Assembly: GCA_934339005.1 (NCBI GenBank)
Contig: CAKRHR010000063.1
Span: 1 to 15,753, forward strand
DNA length: 15,753 bases
Reading direction: 5' to 3'
Source of the DNA: an uncultured Catenibacillus sp.
Lineage (GTDB): Bacteria > Bacillota > Clostridia > Lachnospirales > Lachnospiraceae
Position 1 is the stretch's first letter, and each line of letters starts with the position of its first letter. The notes beneath the pieces were generated by a model. It saw only the letters and a list, made by a program, of their open reading frames with translations. It was not told where the DNA came from and did no database searches. Below, in pieces: positions 1-7,047 of this stretch. The translations under genes and the position numbers were made by a program.

Positions 1-75
1 GCTGTTAAAGATAAAGCCGATCGGGATATGTATCAATATAAATACGAGCGGAAAAATCGCAATGGTATGGTGTAA
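1..75 (+). CDS. C-terminal end of a probable GGDEF-domain protein (partial)
   Basis: Frame 1 is open from the window edge to a TAA at 73-75 and gives 24 residues. The segment ADRDMYQYKYERKNR resembles the last helix of GGDEF (diguanylate cyclase) domains, which typically read ADxAMYxxK followed by basic residues. If so, this is the end of a protein that makes cyclic di-GMP from GTP, or of a degenerate relative. The catalytic part lies outside the window, so activity cannot be judged. The stop codon lies in the loop of the downstream terminator hairpin. The family call rests on about 15 residues and is tentative; the reading frame itself is more secure. Confidence 0.5.
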   Translation, partial: AVKDKADRDMYQYKYERKNRNGMV

Positions 76-100
76 GAACGTGTACCATTGCGATTTTTTT
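52..100 (+). terminator. Rho-independent terminator overlapping the end of the upstream gene
   Basis: Positions 52-67 and 83-98 form a perfect 16-bp inverted repeat with a 15-nt loop. The right arm runs into a T tract at 94-100. The left arm is still coding sequence and the stop codon sits in the loop, so the gene has essentially no 3' untranslated region. The A-rich left end and T-rich right end could also let it work on the opposite strand, but no minus-strand gene ends here. Confidence 0.85.
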
Positions 101-140
101 GACCCTGACATCATCATAATATTAAAAAGGAAAAAGAATA

Positions 141-782
141 ATGTATTTTGAGTACGGAGAAAAAGAAATTTCATATTTAAAACAAAAGGATAAACACCTT
201 GCTGAGGTGATAGAGAAAATTGGTATGATTGAACGAACGGTAGATAATGATTTATTTGCATCAGTGGTTCAAAATATTATCGGACAGCAAATTTCGACAA
301 AAGCACAGGCAACGATTTGGCAAAGAATGAATGATATTTTGGGATCAGTCAATGCAGATACAATTTTGAATGCCGGAATTAGTAAACTGCAGTCACTGGG
401 AATGACCTTTAGAAAGGCAGAGTATATTACAGATTTTGCGCAAAAAGTAAAGGATGGCAGTTTTGATATCAAAGGTGTCTGGCAAATGACGGATGAAGAA
501 GCTATTAAGGCATTATCTACGCTTAAAGGGGTTGGTGTCTGGACTGCAGAAATGATTTTACTGTTTTGTATGCAAAGACCGAATATATTGAGCTTTGGTG
601 ATTTGGCAATTCTTCGGGGGATGCGTATGGTTTATCACCACAGAAAGATTGACAAGAAGTTATTTGAAAAATACCGGCGGCGCTTAAGTCCGTATGGCAG
701 TGTGGCAAGCTTGTATTTCTGGGCAGTTGCCGGAGGGGCAATACCGGAAATGAAGGATTATGCCCCTAAATCTAAAAAATAG
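141..782 (+). CDS. DNA-3-methyladenine glycosylase, AlkA-type HhH-GPD family
   Basis: This 213-residue protein probably removes alkylated bases such as 3-methyladenine from DNA as the first step of base excision repair. It has the family core: an early helical segment with NIIGQQIS (about 45-52), a helix-hairpin-helix LKGVGVWTAEMIL (128-140) that grips the DNA backbone, and SFGDLAILRG (151-160), whose Asp154 sits where the catalytic aspartate of the HhH-GPD family lies. It is shorter than E. coli AlkA (282 residues) because the N-terminal AlkA domain is missing, as in many clostridial versions. The ATG follows an AAAAGGA element at a normal distance. The gene stands alone between the upstream terminator and the convergent ABC genes. 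Exact base specificity cannot be read from the sequence. Confidence 0.88.
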   Translation: MYFEYGEKEISYLKQKDKHLAEVIEKIGMIERTVDNDLFASVVQNIIGQQISTKAQATIWQRMNDILGSVNADTILNAGISKLQSLGMTFRKAEYITDFAQKVKDGSFDIKGVWQMTDEEAIKALSTLKGVGVWTAEMILLFCMQRPNILSFGDLAILRGMRMVYHHRKIDKKLFEKYRRRLSPYGSVASLYFWAVAGGAIPEMKDYAPKSKK

Positions 783-823
783 AATTATTATTTGTTTAAG
801 TAATTATCAAGTTCATGCACTAT

Positions 824-2464
824 TTAATGAGTTTTAATCTCAACAGTCCGTCCACCAAGATTTTCATAAATCCGGTGTGAGATGGAGAGAACGGTACGGC
901 CTTTGGAGGCACGGCGGAGGGCTTCAAGAACACGGCTTTCCGTTTCGGCATCCAGATTAGCAGTAATTTCATCTAACAAAAGTACTGCAGGATTAGCGGC
1001 TGCGGCACGGGCAATCGACAAGAGCTGCCATTCACCCTGTGAAAATATGTCTTCGGTGCATATTGTATCATAACCTTCAGGCAGTGCGCAGATAGCTTCG
1101 TCAATGCCGGCAAGTTTTGCCGCATTTTGCGCCATTTCCTTTGTGATATAAGGGTCAGAAAGTGTAATCTGCTCAAGTACCGTGCCAGGAACTCGGGAAA
1201 AATGCTGTTCCACGCAGCTGATGCATGCACGGCGTTCACGGTCCGTAATATTTGCAGCATCTACACCACCGATAGTAATGGTGCCGGTTTCCGGCTTGTA
1301 AAGTCCAAGCAGCAGGCGGAATATGGTACTTTTGCCAGCACCGGTCCGGCCAATCAGCGTAACCTGCTCACCTTCATTAACGGTCATGGAAAAGTTTTGC
1401 AAAACAGTATGTTCACCATAGCCAAAGGTGACATTGGACAAAACAACATTGCCCCGGGCAGCATTTTCACGTTCTGGAGGAAGTTCACGCTCAGGCTGTG
1501 CAAGAAATGCATCAATTCGTTTGACACCTGCCATTGCTGACTGAATGGTCTGGATTTCCATACCAAGACTTTCAATTGGTGTAAAAATCCTGGAAATATA
1601 ATTGATAATGGCAACTGAAGTACCGACAGACATACCAAACAATGCTAAAATTTCAGCTTTACCGGAAGCGGAAAGCAGCATGACGATACCGACAACTATG
1701 GCATTTAAGCCTAATACCACAGGGGAGTAAATCGCATCATAAAAGTTGGTTCTCTCCATGGCAGCGTAGCTTTCACCGATGCGTTTATCGTAGCGGTGTT
1801 CCATATAACGCTCGATGCCAAGGGCATGTATGGTACGGATGTTATGTAATGTTTCAGGCACCTGTCCGGATACTGCGGCAACGGCATGACGGTTATCAAG
1901 CTGGGCCGTCAGCATACGCTTCTGGACATGGCGCGTAAAAATGGCAAAAAATGGAAGAACAACAAGCAAAATAAGTGCAAGGCCTGTATTTTTTACTGCA
2001 ATAACTGCCAAAATCGAAATAATACGGCAGGCATCAGCAACCATACTGATAATACCGGAGGTAAAAAGTGCTTCGACGGTATCGACATCACCCGAAAAAC
2101 GTGCGACAACTTCACCGGGATTTTGTGAAATCAGAGTGCTGGCCTTCAGACGGGTGAGTTTTTGCGACATTTCTGAACGCAGGGCATGCGTCATTTTTTG
2201 ACCGAAAACCACAAGCAGGGTTTCCTGTGCAGAAGAAAGTATACCTTCCAAAGCAAGGCTGCCAAAATAAAGAAGTACAGCAGCAAAAGTCAGTGAAATG
2301 CCTACGGTCAGACGGTCAATAATGTGTGCAAGCAGCAATGGCGGAAGCAGTGATGCCACAACGGAAGCGGCAACGCAAAGAATAGTACCGATGCTGAGAA
2401 AATGATAGGATACCGCTGCAGTTTTAATCGCGGCAAATACACCGGTGTTATGCTTCATTTTCAT
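824..2464 (-). CDS. ABC exporter half-transporter, subunit 2 (consensus Walker B Glu, degenerate signature)
   Basis: This 546-residue protein has an exporter-type membrane domain with about six hydrophobic segments (roughly 22-49, 59-76, two within 141-176, 247-267, 274-300) followed by an ATPase domain. Visible motifs are Walker A GRTGAGKST (372-380), a Q-loop Gln at about 420, the signature position FSQGE (474-478) where LSGGQ is expected, Walker B VLLLDE (494-499) with the catalytic Glu499, and the H-loop His530. The altered signature and intact glutamate complement the partner gene upstream, so the two probably form a heterodimeric exporter. I chose the start at 2464 because AGGAGG at 2473-2478 lies 8 nt before it; an in-frame ATG at 2515 would add 17 residues but lacks this site. 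The start lies 17 bp inside the end of the upstream gene, implying translational coupling. The substrate is unknown; drugs, peptides or lipids are all possible. Confidence 0.92.
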   Translation of the reverse strand: MKMKHNTGVFAAIKTAAVSYHFLSIGTILCVAASVVASLLPPLLLAHIIDRLTVGISLTFAAVLLYFGSLALEGILSSAQETLLVVFGQKMTHALRSEMSQKLTRLKASTLISQNPGEVVARFSGDVDTVEALFTSGIISMVADACRIISILAVIAVKNTGLALILLVVLPFFAIFTRHVQKRMLTAQLDNRHAVAAVSGQVPETLHNIRTIHALGIERYMEHRYDKRIGESYAAMERTNFYDAIYSPVVLGLNAIVVGIVMLLSASGKAEILALFGMSVGTSVAIINYISRIFTPIESLGMEIQTIQSAMAGVKRIDAFLAQPERELPPERENAARGNVVLSNVTFGYGEHTVLQNFSMTVNEGEQVTLIGRTGAGKSTIFRLLLGLYKPETGTITIGGVDAANITDRERRACISCVEQHFSRVPGTVLEQITLSDPYITKEMAQNAAKLAGIDEAICALPEGYDTICTEDIFSQGEWQLLSIARAAAANPAVLLLDEITANLDAETESRVLEALRRASKGRTVLSISHRIYENLGGRTVEIKTH

Positions 2465-4190
2465 GATGATTACCTCCTGTCTGACTGTCATAAAGTCTTT
2501 GATATGCGGGCACATTTTGCATCAGTTCATCGTGTGGGCCAACGGTTGCTGTTCCATTCTCCATAAATATGATTTTTTGCATTTGAGGAAAATGATAAAG
2601 ACGGTGTGAAATCAGGAAAACAACTTTATCCCTGGCATAAGCCTGTAAATTTTTAAAAATGGTATCTTCTGTCTTTCGGTCAAGTGCAGAAAATGGGTCA
2701 TCCAAAATCATTACAGGGCGTGGATGTGCCAGTGTTCTTGCCAGCGCCAGCCGTTTGGCCTGACCGCCGGAAAGACGTACACCGTTATTGCCAACAACTG
2801 TATCAAGACCGTTTTCCATGGCAAGCACTTCATCTTTTAAGGCAGTTGCTTCAAGATATGGCATGAGGTCAATATCACTGCCGCAAAGAACATTATTTTT
2901 TACTGTATCAGTGCTAAGTTCTGGGTCATGACCAAGATAACCGACGGTTTCAGCAATTTCTCTCGAAGAAAGACTGGAAAGCTCTTTGCTGCCAAACAGC
3001 AGGGAACCGTCATATGGTGCTTCACATAAAAATATGCGGCCAAATGTTGATTTACCGCAGGCAACTGGACCGGTCACACCAATAATATCGCCGGGATGGG
3101 CTGTCAGGGAAAGGTCTGAAAAAATTGGTGCATCACCGTAAGTAAATGAAAGTTTATTCAGCGTTATATCTGCAGACTGTGGGATATCAAGGTCTTTCAA
3201 CGGTTTTTGGGATGTCATCAGCGGTTTAATTCTTTTCCAGGAAACTTCTGCTTTTTGAACGGAGTTAAATAATTTTGCAACTTTGGAGGATTTAACCGTT
3301 AGTTTTGTAAAGCAGGAGAGAAATGTTGTAAATGCTGCAATATTCCATGTGTTCCATCCGTTGCCAAGCACATTTTTGGCACCAAACCACAGGATAAATA
3401 TTGTGCCTGCACCGGATGCGGCCAGATATAACGGCGGCAATGCAGACTGCCATACATTTGAGCGGATGGCTGTTTTTTCATAGTTTTTCAGTGCTTTTTC
3501 ATAATGATTTGCTCTTGTGTCCTCACAACCATAGATACGGTAAGTTACACCATTTTCTGCACGGTCAAGTGTGGCTGAACTTAAAGCCGCGGCCGCTTTT
3601 TTATAGGTAGCGCCTGCACGTTGGACAGGCTTTTTCATCCAAGCTGCGCAAACATAAGAGATTGGCGTAAAAAGCAGACCAAGAAGTGCCAGACGCCAGT
3701 CATAAACAAAAAGCATGACTGCATAGGCAACCATGACAACGCCGGTATCAAAAACTTCAGTTGTAAATTTTCGCATACCCTCGACACAGTCATCCACATC
3801 GGAGATGGCCTTTGTCATCAATTCTCCGGCACCTTCTTTTTCTAGGGAAGCACGGCTTGCACGTACAAGATTGGCATAAAGGATCCCTTTCATTCGGCGG
3901 TTGATATTATTGGCAAAACGCCGGACATAAAATCGTTTAATAAAACGTGCTGTCTGGACAATCAATGTAATGATAAGATAGGCAAGCACAAGCATTGCCA
4001 TTGCCCTGGCTGCCCGGTTGCCGACAAGAATATCGGCAAGATATTGCGCAAGATGACCCTCAAACCACGGTGTCGCCAGCAGACCGATATTGTAAACCAA
4101 ACCGGAAATAGTTACAAAAGTCAGTGACAGCCATTCAATTTTAAAATAGGAAATCACCATGTCCGGGCAAAAGACATTTTTATTTTTCAT
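2448..4190 (-). CDS. ABC exporter half-transporter, subunit 1 (canonical signature, degenerate catalytic site)
   Basis: This 580-residue exporter subunit has six hydrophobic segments (about 21-40, 63-81, two within 148-183, 251-271, 283-299) and a C-terminal ATPase domain. Motifs are Walker A GPVACGKST (374-382), canonical signature LSGGQ (473-477), Walker B VMILDD (493-498) with Asp498 where the catalytic glutamate is expected, and switch His529. The Q-loop position reads LGHDPEL, so the usual glutamine is replaced by His421. These changes suggest its own Walker A/B site hydrolyses ATP poorly, while its LSGGQ serves the partner's active site. The start at 4190 is preceded by AAAAGGAG (4201-4208) and overlaps the end of the MarR gene by 11 bp. 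A longer in-frame start at 4304 would lie deep within the regulator gene and is unlikely. Confidence 0.92.
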   Translation of the reverse strand: MKNKNVFCPDMVISYFKIEWLSLTFVTISGLVYNIGLLATPWFEGHLAQYLADILVGNRAARAMAMLVLAYLIITLIVQTARFIKRFYVRRFANNINRRMKGILYANLVRASRASLEKEGAGELMTKAISDVDDCVEGMRKFTTEVFDTGVVMVAYAVMLFVYDWRLALLGLLFTPISYVCAAWMKKPVQRAGATYKKAAAALSSATLDRAENGVTYRIYGCEDTRANHYEKALKNYEKTAIRSNVWQSALPPLYLAASGAGTIFILWFGAKNVLGNGWNTWNIAAFTTFLSCFTKLTVKSSKVAKLFNSVQKAEVSWKRIKPLMTSQKPLKDLDIPQSADITLNKLSFTYGDAPIFSDLSLTAHPGDIIGVTGPVACGKSTFGRIFLCEAPYDGSLLFGSKELSSLSSREIAETVGYLGHDPELSTDTVKNNVLCGSDIDLMPYLEATALKDEVLAMENGLDTVVGNNGVRLSGGQAKRLALARTLAHPRPVMILDDPFSALDRKTEDTIFKNLQAYARDKVVFLISHRLYHFPQMQKIIFMENGTATVGPHDELMQNVPAYQRLYDSQTGGNHHENEA

Positions 4191-4656
4191 CGTCACCCAA
4201 CTCCTTTTGTTGATTGATGAAATGTGGAAATCCGGCACGACTCTCAGTTTTTGAAGTAACATACAATTTATCCAGTAATTGGGTGAATTGCCAAGCTTCC
4301 TCATCCGTCAGAGCGGTGGTCAGATATTCATAAAAAGAAGCTTCAATCTCTGCTTTGGAGGATTTTAATGTTTCTGCCTTTTGAGTAGGATAAAGCAGTT
4401 GACTGCGCCGGTCATCAGGGGCGGCCTTACGCACAAGAAATTGTTTAGCTTCGAGATTTTTAGTTCTTCGGGCAATGGCTGCTTTGTCCGCATGCAGAAT
4501 TTCTGCAAGTCTGGCCTGGGTGCAGCCGGGATTGTGACGCAGGGCATGAATGAAATCAATTTCTGATGGCCCGACGCCTTCTTCGCGCAGGGAAAATAGC
4601 ACAAGCTTTTCGGCTTCACGCGCGATTTTTGTAATTTTACGTTCAGTTATATCCAT
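4180..4656 (-). CDS. MarR-family transcriptional regulator of the ABC exporter genes
   Basis: This 158-residue protein has a MarR-type winged helix-turn-helix. The segment from about 44 to 91 contains CTQARLAEILHADKAAIARR (45-64, helix-turn-helix) and the wing with DDRR (81-84). Helical segments on both sides would form the dimerisation domain. MarR proteins usually repress their own operon and release DNA on binding a small molecule. It is first in the operon, ahead of two exporter genes it overlaps, and two palindromes lie at its promoter, so it is the likely local repressor. The start at 4656 has GGAGG (4664-4668) 7 nt upstream; an upstream in-frame ATG at 4707 lies inside the operator near the expected transcription start and is rejected. 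The ligand is unknown. Confidence 0.9.
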   Translation of the reverse strand: MDITERKITKIAREAEKLVLFSLREEGVGPSEIDFIHALRHNPGCTQARLAEILHADKAAIARRTKNLEAKQFLVRKAAPDDRRSQLLYPTQKAETLKSSKAEIEASFYEYLTTALTDEEAWQFTQLLDKLYVTSKTESRAGFPHFINQQKELGDDEK

Positions 4657-4680
4657 AGAATTGCCTCCATAAAATATTTG

Positions 4681-4708
4681 GTTGTATATACATCGTTGTA
4701 CATACAAC
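4681..4708 (-). promoter_or_regulatory. Two adjacent 14-bp palindromic operators, probable MarR binding sites
   Basis: Positions 4695-4708 form a perfect palindrome, GTTGTA-CA-TACAAC. Directly beside it, 4681-4694 reads GTTGTA-TA-TACATC, the same palindrome with one mismatch. They are in register, 14 bp apart, and cover the expected transcription start just downstream of the -10 box. Size and placement fit autorepression by a MarR dimer at each site. The assignment to this regulator is inferred from position. Confidence 0.75.
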
Positions 4709-4709
4709 T

Positions 4710-4737
4710 ATTATAGGATATCGTGAAGTTTTGTCAA
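4710..4737 (-). promoter_or_regulatory. Sigma-A type promoter of the MarR-ABC-ABC operon
   Basis: On the minus strand, a perfect TTGACA -35 box (4732-4737) and a perfect TATAAT -10 box (4710-4715) are separated by 16 bp. Such a strong promoter next to palindromic operators suggests control by repression. Confidence 0.85.
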
Positions 4738-4796
4738 CGATTTTGTAAGATTATTAAAACTATGTTAAAATTAAAAGTGCATGGATGATTAAAATT

Positions 4797-4805
4797 TGGT
4801 ATAAT
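4797..4805 (+). promoter_or_regulatory. Extended -10 promoter element for the HAD phosphatase gene
   Basis: TGGTATAAT is a perfect extended -10 element (TGn then TATAAT at 4800-4805), 42 nt before the chosen start. No good -35 box is visible at the usual distance, which extended -10 promoters can tolerate. Confidence 0.6.
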
Positions 4806-4847
4806 AAGAATGCAGTTTGCGATTAAATTAAAGAGGACATGAATACA

Positions 4848-5678
4848 ATGCAAAAAATAAAAATGATTGCGTTAGATTTAGACGGTACAGTCTTTAATGA
4901 CGATAAAGAGATTTCAAAAAAGAACCGCGAAGCGATTCAAAAAGCAATAGATGCCGGCGTTATTGTGATGCCTGCGACAGGAAGGCATCTGTTTGGTCTG
5001 CCGGAACAATTAATATCCATTCCCGGAATGCAATATGCTGTGACATGCAACGGGGCTGCAATCTACGACCTGAAAACAAAGCAGTTGATTTATCAGGATG
5101 CTATCGCCTGGGAGGAAACGGCGGATATTGTTAAAGAGCAGATGACTATGGGAAATATTCCGGAAATTTACACAGACGGACAGGGCTATATCGATGAAAT
5201 TGCTTTTGAACGCATGATGGCGATAGATATTCCGCCAGTATTAAAAGATTATGCAAGAAAATCAAAAATCCGTGTAAAAAATCTTGAGGGCATGATTCGT
5301 TCTGAAAAAAAGAACAGCGATAAAATTCATATGCTTTTTGACAGACGTTATCCCCAAATTCGCCAGGAGGCTTTCCGGGTAATGCAGACACATCCGCATC
5401 TGGCGGTCGGCTCTGCATATCCTTATAATATGGAAGTGAATAAAGACACCGCCAACAAAGGTGTGGCATTGCTTAAACTTGGCGAAATGCTTGGCATTTC
5501 CAGAGATGAAATTATGGCTATTGGCGATGGCGAAAATGATTTAGTGATGCTTCAAACCATCGGATTTCCGGTAGCTATGGGCAATGCGGTGGATGTATTA
5601 AAGGACTGCGCCAAAGCAGTGACACTGGATAATAACCACGATGGTGTTGCTGCAGCCATTGAAGCGTATGTGCTTTGA
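4848..5678 (+). CDS. Cof-type HAD-superfamily (class IIB) phosphatase
   Basis: This 276-residue cytoplasmic hydrolase has all four HAD motifs: DLDGT with nucleophile Asp10 and acid/base Asp12, PATGR (42-46) with motif II Thr44, motif III Lys204 in NKDTANKGVAL, and GDGENDLVML with metal-binding Asp227 and Asp231. The insert between motifs II and III is the class IIB cap that sets substrate choice. Cof-type enzymes usually dephosphorylate sugar phosphates, flavin precursors or pyridoxal phosphate; the actual substrate cannot be read here. An ATG at 4839 would add three residues, but AGAGGA (4832-4837) is only 1 nt from it and 10 nt from the ATG at 4848, so I prefer 4848. The gene is divergent from the MarR operon and has its own promoter. 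Confidence 0.9.
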   Translation: MQKIKMIALDLDGTVFNDDKEISKKNREAIQKAIDAGVIVMPATGRHLFGLPEQLISIPGMQYAVTCNGAAIYDLKTKQLIYQDAIAWEETADIVKEQMTMGNIPEIYTDGQGYIDEIAFERMMAIDIPPVLKDYARKSKIRVKNLEGMIRSEKKNSDKIHMLFDRRYPQIRQEAFRVMQTHPHLAVGSAYPYNMEVNKDTANKGVALLKLGEMLGISRDEIMAIGDGENDLVMLQTIGFPVAMGNAVDVLKDCAKAVTLDNNHDGVAAAIEAYVL

Positions 5679-5706
5679 AATAAAAAATTAAAATTGAATA
5701 TAGTGA

Positions 5707-5735
5707 TTGACGAAAACTGTGTATCGTGCTATCAT
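5707..5735 (+). promoter_or_regulatory. Promoter of tRNA-Leu(UAG)
   Basis: TTGACG (5707-5712) and TATCAT (5730-5735) are separated by 17 bp and end 18 nt before the tRNA. Each box has one mismatch to consensus, a normal stable-RNA promoter layout. Confidence 0.7.
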
Positions 5736-5753
5736 AGGAAAGCAGTTAAATAA

Positions 5754-5833
5754 GCGGATATGGCGGAACTGGCAGACGCGCTAGACTTAGGATCTAGTGG
5801 GCAACCGTGCAGGTTCGATTCCTGTTATCCGCA
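5754..5833 (+). tRNA. tRNA-Leu, anticodon UAG
   Basis: The 80-nt sequence folds as a class II tRNA. The acceptor stem GCGGATA pairs with TATCCGC (5826-5832), with discriminator A at 5833. The anticodon stem CTAGA/TCTAG encloses the loop CTTAGGA, giving TAG, which reads CUA and, with wobble, other CUN leucine codons. A short variable arm of about 11 nt precedes the T arm (GCAGG, loop TTCGATT, CCTGT, with one G-U pair). No CCA is encoded, so the CCA end must be added afterwards. It lies alone, with its own promoter and terminator. Confidence 0.95.
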
Positions 5834-5842
5834 GGCATTTTT

Positions 5843-5859
5843 GTCTGATTTTATCAGAC
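5843..5859 (+). repeat. Perfect 7-bp hairpin just after tRNA-Leu(UAG)
   Basis: GTCTGAT (5843-5849) and ATCAGAC (5853-5859) pair perfectly around a 3-nt TTT loop, starting 9 nt after the tRNA 3' end. There is no T tract after it, so it is not a standard terminator. It may be a 3' processing signal or simply part of the trailer. Confidence 0.5.
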
Positions 5860-5872
5860 GTTATCAGAGGTG

Positions 5873-5928
5873 GTGAATGCTTGAAAAACCTAGGAAATAT
5901 CGTGGTTTGGAGAGCATTCACTTTTTTT
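5873..5928 (+). terminator. Terminator for tRNA-Leu(UAG)
   Basis: GTGAATGCT (5873-5881) pairs perfectly with AGCATTCAC (5913-5921), followed by seven Ts (5922-5928). The 31-nt interior can form a second stem, AAACC (5886-5890) with GGTTT (5904-5908). The structure is longer than a typical terminator but has the expected stem plus T run. Confidence 0.75.
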
Positions 5929-5965
5929 ATCCGAATGTGTGAAAATACGTGGATTTTTATGAAAA

Positions 5966-6034
5966 TGTCGTAAAAGTGTCGTAAAAGTGTCGTAAAAATG
6001 TCGTAGTAAATGTCGTAAAAAAGTCGTAGTAAAT
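5966..6034 (+). repeat. Six tandem 11-12 bp repeats with core GTCGTA
   Basis: Six copies follow one another, starting at 5966, 5977, 5988, 5999, 6011 and 6023. The first three are 11 bp (TGTCGTAAAAG or TGTCGTAAAAA) and the last three are 12 bp (TGTCGTAGTAAA or TGTCGTAAAAAA type; the sixth is shifted by one base and starts at GTCGTA). All keep GTCGTA. The spacing is close to one DNA turn, so a protein could bind all copies on one face. They lie between the tRNA terminator and the amidohydrolase gene. Either a regulator array or arm-type sites of a tyrosine recombinase beside a tRNA would look like this; no integrase gene is in the window. Confidence 0.85.
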
Positions 6035-6099
6035 ATCAGTGGTTGCGGGCATTTGTTTTTTGAATTTGCTTTTTACAGGAATAAAGGCAGGTGTTTAAA

Positions 6100-6978
6100 A
6101 TGCAGAAAAATAATTCAGAAATATGGGACAGTCATGTGCATTTGTTTCCACCGGAAATATATAAGCACTGGGATAAATATGCCAAAAGAGATACATGGTT
6201 TGCAGAACTTACAAGAACCGGTGAAGCCTGGGCGGATGTGGATGAAGCTCTGGCATGTGCCGATGAGGCGGGGATTACAGGTCTTGTGATGCAGGGCTGG
6301 TATTGGAATGATGCAGGGCTTGAGCAGATGCACAATGATTATATGGCAGAATGTATTCGTCAATATCCTGATCGGCTAAAAGCTTTTGCTGCAATCAATC
6401 CGCTATCTGATGGGGCTGTTGCGGAGATAGAACGATGTGTCAAAAATGGATTTGCCGGTGTTGGAGAACTTGGCCCTGGTGGTAATGGTTATGATTTTAC
6501 AAATAAGAAATTATGGGAAGTACTTGAATGTGCACAGACGCTTAAAATACCGGTGTGTATTCATTGTGGCGAACCTGTAGGGCACAAATATAAAGGCAAA
6601 GATATGACCTCATTGGCACCGGTGCATGATATTTTAAAACATTTTCCGGATTTAAAACTCATACTTGCACATATGGGCGGCGGGCTGCCTTTTTATGAAA
6701 TGCTTCGCGGATGGACACCATTATTTAAAAATGTCTGGTACGATACAGCAGCAAATCCACTGCTTTATGATATACGAAGCATTCGTCAGGTGATGATGCT
6801 TGCAGGTGCGGACAGGCTATTATTTGGCAGTGATTTTCCATTACTTTTGTACCCGGGAAAATGCAGACATATGGACATGTGTATGTTTGTGGAGGATATT
6901 AAAAATAATACACAATTATCCGTGGATGAGATGGCATTATTTATGGGTAAAAATCTTCTTGCTTTATTGGAAAAATAG
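6100..6978 (+). CDS. Metal-dependent amidohydrolase (amidohydrolase 2 / TatD-like TIM barrel)
   Basis: This 292-residue protein carries the amidohydrolase metal-site pattern in order: HxH in DSHVHLF (His12, His14), an acidic residue in GVGELGPGG (Glu123), His155 in CIHCGEP, His191 in LAHMGGG and Asp245 in FGSDFPLLLYP. These are the ligands expected around one or two divalent metals in a TIM-barrel hydrolase or decarboxylase. The substrate cannot be inferred. I chose ATG 6100, 6 nt after AGGTG (6089-6093). A GTG at 6091 in the same frame lies too close to a possible AAAGG site. No signal peptide is visible, so it should be cytoplasmic. The MATE gene follows after 69 nt and may be on the same transcript; the GTCGTA repeats lie 66 nt before the start. 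Confidence 0.85.
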   Translation: MQKNNSEIWDSHVHLFPPEIYKHWDKYAKRDTWFAELTRTGEAWADVDEALACADEAGITGLVMQGWYWNDAGLEQMHNDYMAECIRQYPDRLKAFAAINPLSDGAVAEIERCVKNGFAGVGELGPGGNGYDFTNKKLWEVLECAQTLKIPVCIHCGEPVGHKYKGKDMTSLAPVHDILKHFPDLKLILAHMGGGLPFYEMLRGWTPLFKNVWYDTAANPLLYDIRSIRQVMMLAGADRLLFGSDFPLLLYPGKCRHMDMCMFVEDIKNNTQLSVDEMALFMGKNLLALLEK

Positions 6979-7032
6979 TAGTATAAAATATAAAAGATGT
7001 TGTCTCTAGGACATTATTGTGTAAAAATTAAT

Positions 7033-7040
7033 GAGGAGGA
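7033..7040 (+). promoter_or_regulatory. Ribosome binding site that decides a TTG start for the MATE gene
   Basis: GAGGAGGA lies 7 nt before the TTG at 7048. The in-frame ATG at 6997 has no Shine-Dalgarno sequence and would put 17 uncharacteristic residues before the conserved MATE N-terminus. The TTG is therefore the better start. Confidence 0.75.
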
Positions 7041-7047
7041 AAAAGCT

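Noticed and set aside
824..2201. Plus-strand open frames of 60-137 residues inside the ABC genes (for example 1127-1540)
   Set aside because: They lie wholly within genes with clear ABC motifs on the other strand, lack ribosome binding sites and have no domain signature.
5843..5859. The short hairpin as the tRNA-Leu(UAG) terminator
   Set aside because: It lacks a T tract; the 9-bp stem with seven Ts at 5873-5928 is the better terminator.
5966..6034. CRISPR-like tandem repeat
   Set aside because: The units are only 11-12 bp, directly adjacent, with no unique spacers and no cas genes nearby.
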